DNA of 64,000 nucleotides from Setomelanomma holmii (taxonomy: Eukaryota > Ascomycota > Dothideomycetes > Pleosporales > Phaeosphaeriaceae): contig ML978214.1 in NCBI GenBank assembly GCA_010015745.1, forward strand, positions 142,001 through 206,000, written 5' to 3'. Position numbers and translations under genes: made by a program. Below, one piece after another: positions 22,481 through 35,040 of this stretch (its first letter is position 1; each line of letters begins with the position of its first letter). A model generated the notes under the pieces. That model worked only from the letters and a program-made list of their open reading frames with translations. It was not told the origin of the DNA and made no database searches.

Positions 22481-22852
22481 AGGAGCTGAATCTGGAAAAC
22501 GTAATCAGTTATACTCGCGTTCAGAATCGCAGCATGGGCGTCGTAGGTGCTGTCATTTCATAGCGGAGCTAACATGTCCGCTCCGATTGTCTCTAGCTCT
22601 TCCACCGCGAGACCCAACATGTGCTGCAAGCTCAATCGTGACGGGAGCAAAGCAGTGACGCTGCAGGGGATCAGGGCTCAGAAAGCTTGTTCGTGCTAGC
22701 GCAGCTGCAGGGATGTCTGCCATGACGTCTCAGCCCGCCGTTGGTCTAGTTCGCGGCGTGCCCACCAAGACATGCATTCGACACCACACGCTATCGCCAT
22801 GCGCGCAAGTCCCGATATAAAACCCACCATTCTGTCACTGCTGCCCTGATCA
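22481..22852. promoter_or_regulatory. Upstream region of the PTEN gene with TATA box
   Basis: TATAAAA at 22816-22822 lies 31 bp before the ATG, so transcription may begin very close to the start codon. No gene is seen in the remainder. Confidence 0.4.
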
Positions 22853-24733
22853 ATGGTGCGCAAGCCTCGTTGCACTTCACGCCTCCCACGCTAACACCAG
22901 CAGGCGTCCCTCCTGCGCCAGATCGTAGCCGGGCCTCGCGCCAGACACGCAGAAGCCGGCCTCGATCTCTGCTATGTCACCGACAACATCATAGCCACAT
23001 CCGGCCCCAGCGGCACCTACCCGCAGCGCGCATACCGCAACCCGCTCGACTCGCTCGTCAAGTTCCTCGACTCCAAGCATGGCGACGACTGGGCCATCTG
23101 GGAGTTCCGCGCCGAGGGGACGGGCTATCCCGACTCGGAGGTGTACGACCGCGTCTACCACTACCCGTTCCCCGACCACCACCCGCCGCCGTTTGCGCTG
23201 ATCCCCAACATCGTGGCCAGCATGCGCAACTGGCTGCATGCGAAGACGGGCCGCGTGGTGGTCGTGCACTGCAAGGCTGGCAAGGGGCGGTCGGGCACTG
23301 CCAGTTGCAGCTACCTCATCAGCGAGGAGGGCTGGCCGGTGCACAAGGCCCTGCAGCGCTTCACCGAGCGCCGCATGCGGCCAAACATGGGCAAGGGCGT
23401 CAGCATTCCCAGTCAGCTCCGCTGGATTGGCTACGTAGACCGCTGGGCCAAGCACGGCAAGCTATATGTCGAGCGCCAGGTCGAGGTGCTCGAGGTGCAC
23501 TGCTGGGGGCTGCGCGACGGCGTCAAGATACAGGTTGAGGGCTTTGTCGAGGACGGCAAGCTGATCAAGAACTTCCACACCTTTACACGCGACGAGAGAG
23601 AAGTGGTCAGAGGCGAGGTCAAGACAACAGGCATGGCGCAGGCAGTGCACGAGGTCATGTACAAGAACGGCTGGGGAAGCGCTGCGGCGAAGAAAGACAC
23701 CAAGAGCGCGCAAGGCTCCAAGAACGCCAGCACCGCGTCAGTGGACAATGACGACAAGCAGAACACGTCCAGTGGCACCGATGCTGCGGCCGTCTCAAGA
23801 AGAGCCTCCAACGAGAGTCTTCCCTTTGGCACGGGAGATGTGGTTTTCCGGCCGACCAAGCGCGTCGTCTTGCCCACCAACGACATTAACATCGACGTGG
23901 AGCGCCGAAACAACGCCGCCTTCGACCTCACCATGGTCACCGCCGTCGCACATGTATGGTTCAATGCTTTCTTTGAGGGTAAAGGCCCGGAGCAGAACGG
24001 CAATGCGGACGAGTCGGGCATGTTCCAGATCGAATGGGATGCCATGGATGGCATAAAAGGCTCGTCGCGCAAGGGCACCCAGGCCTTTGAGCGAATCGCC
24101 GTGGTGTGGCGAGCGCTGTCAGCTGACGAGGGCCGACCTGGCGTCGTCATCACCGAGCCACGAGAAGGCGAGGAAGTACACCAGTCCGGCCCAGCAGATT
24201 GGCATGGAACAACAGGCGTCGAACCTAGCGAAGGGAAGGACTTGGGCCTACGCACAGCGAGCCCAGAAACATCAGAGGCAAATCTCAGCAAAGCCAACAG
24301 TATCCGAAGCCAGAATGAACAGAATCCCACTGTCGTTGCTGCGCTAGGCTGGAGGAACAGCGATGAGAGCGATGTTCATTGTGTTCGAGCCCACGGCCCG
24401 AATGGCGAGGAGCTTGTGAACGACAGTCCAGTCAGTGCCAGGACCAGCACGGAGGTGGGCGGGAGCGGGTCGGGAGCAAGCGCCTCGCAGTCCCTGTCGC
24501 CAAGCCACACCGTAAGTCCAACTGGTAACGACATCGATGAGAGATCGCGGGAACACAATGCCAGGTCGCACGGGCACGGTGGTCATGTGGACGGCGTTGT
24601 GCATGGCCTGAAATACCACCTTTCCGGAGCAGCATCTACTGGCGAGCTGCCCGATGGCCGGCCAGAATCAGAAATGAAGAACCCAAAGGAACACGTGCTG
24701 GGTCACCTTGGCAAGATGAAAAGCAGCTCATGA
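22853..24733 (+). CDS. PTEN-type phosphoinositide 3-phosphatase
   Basis: The initiator ATG (22853-22855) forms an exon of three bases, followed by a 48-nt intron (GTGCGC, CGCTAAC, CAGCAG). The second exon (22904-24733) starts ASLLRQIVAGPRARHAEAGL, exactly where PTEN homologues begin. The protein has 610 residues. The phosphatase loop HCKAGKGRSG has its catalytic Cys at residue 124, as in human PTEN, and is followed by a C2-like region (EVLEVHCWGLRDGVKIQVEG). The C-terminal 250 residues are Ser/Glu-rich and probably disordered. The enzyme dephosphorylates PtdIns(3,4,5)P3 at the membrane and opposes PI3K/TOR signalling. The exon is much richer in GC than its surroundings. Confidence 0.94.
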
Positions 24734-26140
24734 GGCGAATTTTATTCAGACAACAAGGTCTGGGAAGGATCGATTACAAGGTGCTGCGTGAAGCACTGTC
24801 GAGCGTGATGCATGCACGCTCGAGCAAAGCAAAGGCCAAACGCGGGTGTGGTGCAGCGTATGAAAGACGTGCACGAAGCATGTTCTCCTACATGATGCAG
24901 GGTGCAGGATGCATTGATGAGGCGTTGGACACCGAGGTACAGGACCTTCCCGCCACGAACAGGCCTTTACGGTTGATGGGAATTTTGTCGTTGATTAGCA
25001 TTGCTTTTGATATACCACAGCCGTTGAATTGACATGAATCCTGTTCCTTGATACAGATGTTATGATCCTGATCCCAACACCATCTCACAGGCAGCACGTC
25101 TTCTCTTAGTGCAGAAAGTGAGGCGAACTTCTTCCCTGCGGTGAGCTTGTGCGTTATATGGTGCTAGCTGGTTACATCACTAGCACCGCGTCCCAACCAG
25201 TAGTGTTCGCATGCACAACGCACCATCGCAGCATTTCCGTAACACAGCACCAGCCTGCTTGAGCGAACATGGCAAAATGCGTGTGCGTGGAGGGACAAGG
25301 CGCCTGTGCGGAAGACAGGCGCAGGGCAACCTCGCTCGAAGTGGCGTCGACACGGCAGCTCCGGAGTTTTATAAAAGCAGACGCGCACAGCTAGCGATGT
25401 GCTCTGCCGCTTTCAACTGCAATCGAAGGGCATTGATACCCCAGAGAGTATTCATTGCGCGACCTTGTGGCAATTGCGCAACATCGGACGAGGCTGAAGG
25501 CGCGTAAGAGACGGCTGAGCCTATAACCTGGCTCGCATTGGTCACGACGCTCACCGGTCGCGCAGACTCACCCATCAGCCTGTCTGGCGCTGCAACTCAG
25601 CGAGACTGCGCCCAATCCGAGAGTAAAGCAGTCCTACAAGAACGTGGTGACCGGTTAGGCAACAACTCGGCTACGAAGCTGACACCCAGGTATGTACGGC
25701 CTCCGTTCCCAATAATATACACAACTTACTGATAGGCAAATTTATGGTATGTAGCGTGCAGTCAAAAACTTCAGCCTTGTGCTAAAAGCAACACCAAACC
25801 CTCTGACGCAGGCAGAGGCAGGGATCTCTAACAGCCCGTGTCGAATTGACTGCAGGGTAGACGTGCCGAAGTGAGATACAAGGTGGAGCCTCACGTAGAT
25901 GCAATTCGGCATACGCGATTAGTGCAATCGTACAAGTAAAGCAGAGGCAAATCAGCCGACTTGGTTAGGTAGCACTTGAGGCTCTTCGCCCCATCGGAGT
26001 ATAAGGTAAGTGAAGGGTCTATCGTAACCTCCTTCTTCAGCCTTGTCACAAGTCCAGTCCAATATCTTCTCCATTGTAAAGAACACCGCTGAGCGGTTCT
26101 GCCATAGCCTGAACACGTCCGCTCTCTTGATTTGTGATCA
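24734..26140. other. Intergenic, no gene seen
   Basis: 1.4 kb between PTEN and the AAA ATPase gene. Short open frames on both strands carry no domain. The last few hundred bases are probably the promoter of the AAA gene. Confidence 0.45.
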
Positions 26141-29100
26141 ATGAACGACCCAAAGTCTGCCAAAGCATCAACACGACAAGCTACTCAGCAAAAGCAGCTA
26201 TCAGACACTTCGTCGTCCTCGCCAGTCATTGTTCCTACGCCATCAGTCACCTCAGAGCCAGACGACATCTCGTTGCGCGACAACGCCAAGATGGAGTCTT
26301 CGCCAGGTAGTGTCGAAGCCCAGGCGACCGATGAGGCGCAAACTTTAGCAGAGCAAGAAGCGTCCACTGTACCGCCACAGATCGATGACGGCAAAATTGA
26401 CATCATTGCCGAGAAGAGGAAGACGCAGAGGAGCACGAAAGGCAAACAGTCAAAAAAGGCCAAACGTAAGGTCGAAGAGAGCTCCGTGTCCGAGCTAAGC
26501 GATGATGACACCGATTGTGACTCAGAGGAGAACAGCGAGGACGAGAAAGCAAGGCGTAAAAACAAGCGAAAACTGGCCGCCAAGCGAGCTGCGGCCAAGA
26601 AGAAGCAGAAAAAGAAGGCCAAGAGCAAGAAGAGCAGGAGCAAAAAGTATGAGTCGACCAGCGATGAGACCAGTACAGATGATTCGTCTTCCTCCGAGTC
26701 CGACTCTGAAGAACAAGACAGGAAGTCGCGTCGTAAAGCGCTCAAACTTAAGGCAAAGAAGAAGAAGAAGAAGAAGGCTAGGAAGACAGAAACCTCCAGC
26801 GACGAGAGTGACTCAGACTCATCTTCTAGCTCATCCAGCAGTGATTCTAGCGCGGCCGACAAGAGGACGATGCGAAAACGAGCGAAGGCCAAGACCAGGC
26901 GGAAGGGTAGGAAGTTGATCGGATCAGACAGCCCATCTTCGAGCGAGTCCTCCGCCGATGAAGGCGGCCCCGTACCACCTGCCGACCTACCCGTAGATCC
27001 GCCCGCGCCAGGTGATGACATTGACATCCAGGTGGCCAAAGTCTCAAACATACTCGCGAAACTCAAATTGCAGCAGACGGCTGCTTCTGCAACAGCCACG
27101 GCCAGCAGGCTCGATAAGATTGTCAAGAAGAACACCCTGGAATTCAAGCGCGTGGATCAGGTATACGACATGAAGATCCGAGACTGGAAGTTGGTTGAGA
27201 GCAACAAAGACACCAAGGACGAGTTTGATTGTGTTTTTACTGTCCGCAGGAGACTGAATTGGGAAGGCAAGTACCAAGAGACGCAGGTTGACATCAAGTC
27301 GAAAGTACTTCGAAATTGCCTGCAGAAAGTCTTCAAGGAGTGTAAGAGCATCAGCCTCGTGGAAGATACACCTCAGATTGATCCGCACACGCTGTTCCAC
27401 TTTTACGACGAGATCAAGACGTACGTCAAGAAAGAGTTGAAGCCTAAGCTGAAGCGGGCACGCAAGTCGAAAGACAAGAAGCTGCGCACGCAGCAGATTG
27501 CTCAGTGCAAGCTCTTGCTGAAGTATCTCGATGAAGACTACACTGCTATCCGCAAGGCATTAAAGCCAATGCTCAAGGCAGGCACCATCACGTATGACCT
27601 CGTCTGGGCACTTTTCAAGCCCAACACGATCGCCTTCACACCCACATATGGTAACAAGGACGATCCGCGATGCTTCAGAGTCGACTTTTCGTATGAGTAC
27701 GAGAGCTGGTTGACGCAAGCTAAGTCATTGGTTGTTGATGGAAGGTATCTGGAGTACGATGGTAAAGCTTTCGGCCTGGGCGACCACCAAGTCCAGATTC
27801 AAGCCTTCAAGGGTCACAAGAAGATTACGAGCCTGTCTGCGTACCCACTCAAGTACCACAAAGATCCAGATGGCATCAAGAGGCAACTGATCCAGCGGGG
27901 CATGAAGTTCGTGGCGCTGCAAGGCATGAACTACCGGTTGCAGAAGGGCATTGCTTATATGAAACATAAGAATAGCGTCATCAGATTCAACATCAACGGC
28001 CGTGTCATGATCGATCCGGCCATCTTCCGCCGCATCAATCCCAACTACCAGCTCTCGTATATCAAGCATGACGAGCTCAACCAGGATGAAGAAGATGATG
28101 ACGACAAGAGCGAAGATTGCTGTTGTTCCGACGATGACGAGTCCGACAGAGAGCAGGATGAGATGCGCACTGTCATGTGGAAGGATCAGAAAGGTAAGCG
28201 GTCTAGTTGCGAATTGAATGTGAAAAATATACTTACTGCCTACCTACACCTTTGCAGGCAAGAAATGGCCGATCAAACTCCCACAAAGCGTCATCGAGAA
28301 GGAAGCCGGATCAAATCCTGAAGTCAAGATTGATGGCGACGACGACGACGGCACCGACAGCAAATGCCATGTCTTCACAGAAGAAGAACTCCTCATTGCT
28401 TCGCCCGTCGTCCTCGGATTCGCGTTCTCGGAGAAGTACTGGCTGGAGTTCTCCCTCTCCGGCATCGAGGAGATCAATTGGAATGCCGAAGCCTTCGACT
28501 CCCTTGTGTTGCCCGACCGCATCAAGCAGAACCTGAAGGGTCTAGTGTCTTCACACAGGTTTAATGCTGCCAAGACCATCGATGATGTGATTCAAGGCAA
28601 AGGCAAAGGTCTGAACGTCGTGCTTCACGGTCCACCAGGAGTTGGCAAGACGCTGACAGGTGAATCCATTGCGGAGTACCTTAAATGTCCGCTATATGCT
28701 GTCTCTGCCGGAGAGTTGGGCACCAACAGCAGGTCGCTCGAGCAGGATCTTAACCGCATCATGGACATAACTCACTCATGGGGAGCCATCTTGCTTCTCG
28801 ACGAAGCCGATGTCTTCCTAGAAGCGAGACAGCCGCACGACATACACCGCAACTCGCTCGTGTCTGTATTCCTCCGTCTTACCGAGTACTACCAAGGCAT
28901 TCTGTTCCTGACCACGAACCGCGTCGAGACTTTTGATGAGGCGTTCCAGAGTCGAATCCACATGGGCATCCGATATGAGAATCTGCAGCCCAAGGCGCGC
29001 AAGAAGATCTGGCAACATCATGTCGGAAAGGTGGAGAAGATGGCTGAGATGGCGAAGGGTAAAGATGAAGGTAAAGTCAAGCCGTTCAGTGAGGCCGACT

Positions 29101-29353
29101 TTGATGAATTAAGCAAGCGGAATATGAATGGTCGACAGGTGAGTAGACGATCATTTCAAAGCCTGGACATGCATGTGCTAAGAGACTTCTGCAGATCAAG
29201 AACACGGTCAAGACGAGCCAGTCCATTGCGCTTGCTGAGAAAGCGATCTTCAGCATGGAGCATGTCAAGCGTGTGCTGGAGGTTGCAGAAGCGTTCGAGG
29301 ACGATATGCGTGGAGGGAAAGGGTACCGCGACGCCATGAGGCACTATACCTAA
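26141..29353 (+). CDS. Large AAA ATPase with Lys/Ser-rich N-terminal region
   Basis: Exons 26141-28193, 28258-29138 and 29195-29353 (introns 64 and 56 nt, GTAAGC and GTGAGT donors) encode 1030 residues. Residues 1-300 are low complexity with alternating Lys/Arg blocks and Ser/Asp/Glu blocks, probably disordered and nuclear. A middle domain (about 330-690) with YDMKIRDWKLVES and LGDHQVQIQAF is typical of a fungal AAA subfamily with a conserved N-terminal domain. The AAA module has Walker A GPPGVGKT (809-816), Walker B ILLLDEADVF (862-871) and the sensor segment FLTTNRVETFDEAFQSRIHM. The C-terminus after the last intron is helical. The substrate is unknown. Multicopy members of this family are common in Pezizomycotina. 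Confidence 0.9.
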
Positions 29354-31583
29354 GGTTGCTAAGGGTCGGGTCGCTGTGGGCTTCCAAGGTTACACCCCGG
29401 CGAGGTTGCGTCCATAAACAACATCCACAAGAAAGACCACAACGATTTGCTGGAGCCAGACGGGTCATATAAACGGCTGAACAACGTCAATATCATCTCG
29501 GAATATATTTTCCCCCCTCTTTTTCCTCGTCTCACGGCCTCAGAACTTGGTGGGCGCGTAGTCGCACCTACGGCCGTACGCGTATCTGTGGCTCCCAGCC
29601 TGTATGTAGTCACATCCCCACTTGTCTCTCCTCTTTCTATCAATCCATACGTTTCCCAAATCTTCCACCTTGCTTCCTCTTACGGTTGTTCTGTTGATGT
29701 CGCTAGTGTGGGGACTCGCGCTGCTGCCGCGGCCAGACGCCATGCGGGCGGGCCTCGTCACGCTCAGCTGGACGCTGTCGTCAGATCGGTGACGATCAGA
29801 GTCCTCACGGCGCTTGGTTTTCCATTCGTGACAGGCACGCCCCGATCAACGGTTGTATTGCTATCTGTTGTCGTTTTGTGATGTTCGTGTACAGGAGCTC
29901 TCAGCTCAGGTAAGTGCACTTGCCCACCAGGCAGTGCCTGCTACGATAGGATATCATGTGACTCAACCCACGTGGTTACATGTAGCGTGGGCTGCTTATG
30001 GTGCCGTCACGAAGCAAGGCCGGCATGGCTACAGGTGAGTGAGCTGTCCGGTCAATGTGATTCAAGAACATTGAGACGTGTCGCTGATCAAGCGTCGTCT
30101 ATGCAGAGTATGTGCCGTTAAGCTGCTGCTAGAAACTTGCGCTCGGCTTTCGAAAGGCCGCAGCACTCTACAGGCGATGGGCCTGGGCGGCAGATTGCTA
30201 GATGAAAATTCAAAAAATCAACTAGGCTCAGGCCCGAGCCTAAGTTGCAGGTGTCGCAATTGTGGTGGCGCGAAGGCCTTTGAGGCAGCTGAACCCACGC
30301 CTACTGCGGCGTCTGTAGGCTCGAGAGTCACAGCCACAGCCCCAGCCCAACTGAGCTCTGGATCTCAAGAGTGCCTCAGCGTGAGTGTGAAGGTTTCAAC
30401 ACGCAGCGCACAGCACTGCCCGCCTGCACGCTTGTTCACAGCCGCACATCAGACAGGGCGAAATTGAACGTGGTCGAGGGCTAGTAAGGCTACTAATAAC
30501 TCACCACAGATGATGGGCAGTCGCAAATAATTGCGACGATAGGATGCGGTGGGATAGAGGCGTCCGTCACGGCAGGGGGATTCGCCATGCGTCCGCAAGA
30601 GGCATTTTGTTCAAGCACTGAGGCACTACAGGCTCATCTCGACCCAAATAAGGGCGCGAAGGTGACAAACAACGACTCATGGCTTGTTACAATGTATGAA
30701 ACTGGGTTGCAGAACCGTGCCGTTATGAACGGATGCCGACGGGCTTCCTGCTCACCCGAACTTGCGAGCGACAAACACTCCCACAAGCCACGATCTGGCG
30801 ACCTGCTCGCTCTCACACCGCAGCCACATCACCAGTTCAGAATACTGCTCTCAGATTGCACCTTCTTCTGCTTTAGCGCACTGCACATGCTTCTGGTCGG
30901 GTGGACTTTGGGCATAGAATGCAGAGAGTCAAGATGTGTGCCTCGAGAATACCGCGTTCCGTATCTCGCATGCCCATGTAGGCTTTTCACTTGCTAGACT
31001 ATCACTGTCATTCATAGCAGCTCAAATCCCTTGCGATGCGCTCTCTATCAGCGCATCGCAAGTAGAATGAACGTTTTGTCACGTGTGCAAGATTGTGAAG
31101 TTGGTACATGAAGCAGCTCACCACATTTCGGGCTTAGCACATCAATATTCGTGTTCTATTACCAAGAATCCCATTTACCACACATACTCGCCCGCCTTCC
31201 GTCGAATTGACAACTTCACAACGACTTTCTGCGCGCGCGCGGACCTTCCGGGGTTCTGCCATCCGCCTAAGTTACCCCAACCGGATGTCACGTGTGTCAC
31301 TAGCGCGCCAAGCAGACCTGCTGTCTTATAAGCCCTACCAGGCCACGCCCTCGACACTCTCGCCCAGACAATCACTTCGACCCACCTGTCTGCCTTCAAA
31401 ACTCATTCCTTCGAGCTCAGCCATTCGAAGCATCATCAATTCAATCATCTGTCTTCGAAGACTTTGGTCTCATCTTCGGTTATCTCAACCTGACAACCTC
31501 ACATCAACATGGTCACAACGCATTCACATCAACATCATTCGATGACATCACATCAACACTTCACAACATCAACAACAGTAACA
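29354..31583. other. Long intergenic region without a recognised gene
   Basis: Several frames of 60-144 codons exist on both strands but none has a domain. From about 31320 (TTATAAG) to 31583 the plus strand resembles a fungal promoter and leader: a TATA-like element, then a CAACATCAACA-rich stretch as found in 5' leaders. It stops at the TA where the composite transposon begins. Confidence 0.4.
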
Positions 31584-31585
31584 TA

Positions 31586-31618
31586 CCCCACAAGCGAGCC
31601 GGCACTCTATGCCAAGAC
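31586..31618 (+). repeat. Left terminal inverted repeat of the composite element
   Basis: 33 bases from CCCCACAAGCGAG to GCCAAGAC. One copy of the 17-base unit ACAAGCGAGCCGGCACT is present here. The matching right end holds two. Confidence 0.7.
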
Positions 31619-33160
31619 TATACCAAAACCACCTTAACTACGCGATGCCTCTATGCAACGATATACAATCAGAATCAAAAGAACGTCGTATACAGACCGC
31701 ACTCCAGGCTCTTAGGCAAGACGCGACAATGCCCTTGCAGCGCGTTGCTTTAATATACAATGTCCCTCAAACAACGCTACAGGACCGTCGTGCTGGCACC
31801 TCTTCAAGACGCAAATGCGCACCTAACTCAAGGAACCTTCGTCTATTAGAGGAGAGAGTACTTGTTATTCACATACTTGACCTTGACGGGCGAGGATTTC
31901 CGCCTAGGCTCGATGCTGTAAAGGATATGGCCGATCTAGTGCGCAAGGAGCGTGGCCAACCGCTGATGTGTTATCAATCCAAGTCTCCTATACTTCTCTG
32001 AGGTCCTGACCGTCTGATCTCACTCGTGAGTTCAGATGCACCAGGCTCTTAGCTTGTGATGAGCGGAAGGTTGACTAGAAGAGAGGGCTGATGGTAGGCT
32101 TCTGTAGTTCCGATAACGATGACAAAAAGGTGGTGATTGCTGAAGCTCAACCAATACTGCGAGAGTATAACAGATATTCAATTTAGGTAATGAGACCTTA
32201 CACTGAGTATCTATGCTGAGTTGACTACGAAGGAAGACAATACTCTGAGAGATCCACCTCCGTTATATATTCCCATCCTACGTTCTGTTCTGCCGGCCGA
32301 GCGAGCTCTCTGCGGTGCTATTCTGCAGATTGCTCATTCTGCTGCAGAATGCTGGTTCTGTTGTCCGATCTTGCGGAATGTCCTTAGCCTCGCCAAGACC
32401 TGCAGGATGCGCTAGTGGGTCACGTGACCCGTCTAGTGCGGGGTTTTCCGCCTGTCCTCTAGCCAGGCCCTGTGGCTTATCTGGGGCTGATTCTTTCTTA
32501 CCGTCATTACTTAGTTGTGTATACAACACCTGTGAGGCATCTGTAACATGGTGGGCGTTAAATGGGCTCACAACTTCGTTAAGCGTCAACTTGAGCTTAA
32601 GGTCGCGTTCAATCGAAAGTACGACTATAAGAGAGCTCTCTGCAAGGATCTTGAGGTTATACAAGGCTGGTTTAAGCTTGTGGAGAATATGAAGGCTAAG
32701 CACAGTATCTAAGACAAAGACACCTACAACTTTGACAAGACAGGCTTCATGATGGGCCAGATATCAACTAGAGCAGTAGTCACTAGCTCTGAGCGTCAAG
32801 GAGGGCCGAAGACAGTACAGCAGGGTAATCGAGAGTGGAGTATAGTGATCCAAGGCATCAATGCAACTAGGTGGGCGATCCCACCCTTTGTCATCTTCCA
32901 GGGCAAGAACCACCTCTCCGCCTGGTACAAGGGGGATAACCTACCTTCTGATTAGGATATTGGTGTCTCTGAGAACGGCTGGACAACAAATGAGCTTGGC
33001 TTGGCGTGGTTAAAGCACTTTGACGCTCATACAAAAACACGTACTGTGAGCACAGTACGTTTGCTTATCATCGACGGCCACAAGAGCTATGACTCGGTTG
33101 CTTTCCAGCTGTACTGCAAGGATAACAAGATTATCACTCTCTGCATGCCTCCTCACTTGT
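31609..33160 (+). pseudogene. pogo/Fot1-type DDE transposase, RIP-damaged and truncated
   Basis: The N-terminal part (to 31968) has the psq/CENP-B-type helix-turn-helix region (KERRIQTALQALRQDATM, then LQRVALIYNVPQTTLQDR). After the solo LTR the frame resumes with GVKWAHNFVKRQ and the DDE domain: YNFDKTGFMMG (the usual FDET altered to FDKT), GNREWSIVIQGINATRWAIP, LAWLKHFDAHT and LLIIDGHKSY. Stops interrupt at about 32710 (TAA) and in LPSD*DIG near 32953 (TAG for an expected Trp). The protein breaks off after ITLCMPPH near 33157, where hAT sequence begins, so the last catalytic residue is absent. The damage pattern (TGG to TAG, GAG to AAG) fits RIP. Confidence 0.8.
31969..32548. mobile_element. 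Solo LTR (580 bp) inserted in the pogo transposase frame
   Basis: Begins TGTTA and ends TAACA, the TG..CA inverted ends of an LTR. It is flanked by TGATG (31964-31968) and TGGTG (32549-32553), a 5-bp duplication with one A/G transition. Removing the LTR and one duplicate rejoins the transposase frame exactly between RGQPL and GVKWAHNF. It contains a TATATATT-like element near 32262. No internal retrotransposon genes remain, so it is the product of LTR-LTR recombination or a fragment of a family present elsewhere. Confidence 0.75.
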
Positions 33161-34922
33161 CGACACCTCATTGCCCTCGCTAACCCACTCGCCAAACGCG
33201 CGCTTTGGAGCTCTCATAATAGCGTCTCACGATACTTCATGTGACTGTACGACTACCTGCTGCCACTAGTTGTCCAGGAGCTGTCACAGGCAGTAAGCAA
33301 AGTACACCTAAGCTTTGACGGATGGACAACAAAGGGTGGCAAGAAGGTCTTTCTCAGTATCCTTGCTCATTACGTCACGGCCGACGGCAAGCTTTGCGAC
33401 TTGCCTATCGCACTGCCTCAGCTAACCGGCTGCCATACTGGTGAGAGGATGGCTGAGGTAGTGCTAACAATCCTGCAGAAGTTTTGTATCAGCCCCCGCA
33501 AAGTCGGTTACTTTGTGCTCAATAACGCGAGCAATAACGACTCTACTATACAAGCAATTGCGCAGAAGCCGGAGTGGGACTTCAACGCTACTCACCGTCG
33601 CCTCCGCTGCGGTCCTCACACGCTCAACCTCATCGGCCAGGTGCTCCTTTGGGGCAAGAAAGCAGAGGCGTACAACAACGATCACGCCTCATCCAACATT
33701 GCAGAGGAGACGCAGCTCATGAAGGAGTGGCGACGCGATGGCCCATTAGGCGTACTTCTCGGCGTAATCACCTTCATCAAAACACCACAACAGTACGCTC
33801 TTTTTAAGAAGTTTCAGCGCCTAGCTCAAGGTGAATTGCCTGCAGAAAAGCAGAGTATACTCGAGCCTGTTAAGCCAGTTGTTACACGCTGGAACTCGTA
33901 TTACTCATGCTTTGAGCGCGCTGTCAAACTGCAGGTAGCAGTTAACGCCTACGCAAACGGTCACATCAATTGCATCAAAACTGAAGACGCCTACGCTAGA
34001 AGCCGTAACAACCAGCTACCCGGCGCGCCTGCGTGGATGATCAGACGGCCTTAGCGCTGCTGATTGGCAGGTTGTTACAGAGTATATGGACGTTCTTGGG
34101 CCGCTGAAGGAGTGTACAAAACGCCTCGAAGGACGCGGTGGGCAAGGCAAATACGGCTCGATTGCTGAGATTATTCCAGTATTTGAGTACTTACTCGGAG
34201 TACTATAATCACGACTCCAAAGCTACGAGGACGTTATACACGACGCGCACAAGGAAGCGCCCGAAGACCACCTCGTGATCAACCTACGCGCTGCTATCGA
34301 CAAGGCGCATGAGTACTACAACAAGTTCGACCTATCGCCAGCTTACTACGCTGCTACAATCCTCCATCCTCGCTACAAGTACTACTGCGACGCAATATGG
34401 GAGCCTCAGTGGCTAGAGTTGAATAATCGCAATTTTCAAGCTTTGTGGGGGCAGTACAAAGGCTTACCGAGGCCTCGTACACACACACAAATAATCGCCA
34501 ACAATATTGACGACGCGATCGATAGTATCGTCGACCCAGGCGCTGCTAGCAGCAACAAGGAGGATGAGTTTGAGCAGTGGAAGCGCTGCGAGCCATGTGC
34601 TGCAAAGGGTAGTACTCACGTAACAGACCCTATAAAATACTGGGTAGAGCTGCGCGATTGCTACCCCAACCTCAGCCAACTCGCAATTGACATACTCTCT
34701 ATCCCAGCCTCGAGCTGTGAGTGTGAGCGCTGTTTCAGTGAGCTGGGTGACCTGTTAGAGCCTCGCCAACGAGGGATCTCACCTGAGCTTTTGGCAGCAA
34801 TCCAATGTATGAGGAGATGGAGAAGAGCTGGCCTTCGCAGCGACGATGAGGTGGACGAGAAGGTGCTCACCGACGAGCAGCTGAACGCCAGGTACGCGGT
34901 GGATACATGGGACGATGGCTGA
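33158..34922 (+). pseudogene. hAT-family transposase, 5'-truncated and inactivated
   Basis: The sequence starts at RHLIALANPLAKRALW and continues through VHLSFDGWTTKGGKKVFLS, HRRLRCGPHTLNLIGQ, VTRWNSYYSCFERA and ATILHPRYKYY. It ends with the C-terminal dimerisation domain (SIPASSCECERCFSELGDLLEPRQRG, shown only in part here as CERCFSELGDLLEPRQRG). A stop at 33241 (TGA, probably from CGA), a frameshift near 34045 and TAA at 34205 break it. The second catalytic Asp of the hAT triad is Asn (VLNNASNND instead of LDNA), a G-to-A change. The BED zinc finger and N-terminus are missing. The C-terminal frame from 34206 is intact. Confidence 0.85.
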
Positions 34923-35040
34923 GAAACTCAACACCAGAAATCCTATACAACTTTCCTAATTAGGAATCAAGCCAATCAAGCCCATCAAGCCGGCCGACCC
35001 TCCGCAGCCAATCAAGCCGGCTGGCTTGTTGACAAGTATG

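Noticed and set aside
23431..24330. 299-codon reverse-strand open frame
   Set aside because: Antisense shadow of the GC-rich PTEN exon. No domain, and PTEN is clearly the coding strand.
26185..27147. 320-codon reverse-strand open frame rich in Leu and Ser
   Set aside because: It lies exactly antisense to the Lys/Ser-rich part of the AAA ATPase. Its composition is a mirror of that repeat region and it has no domain.
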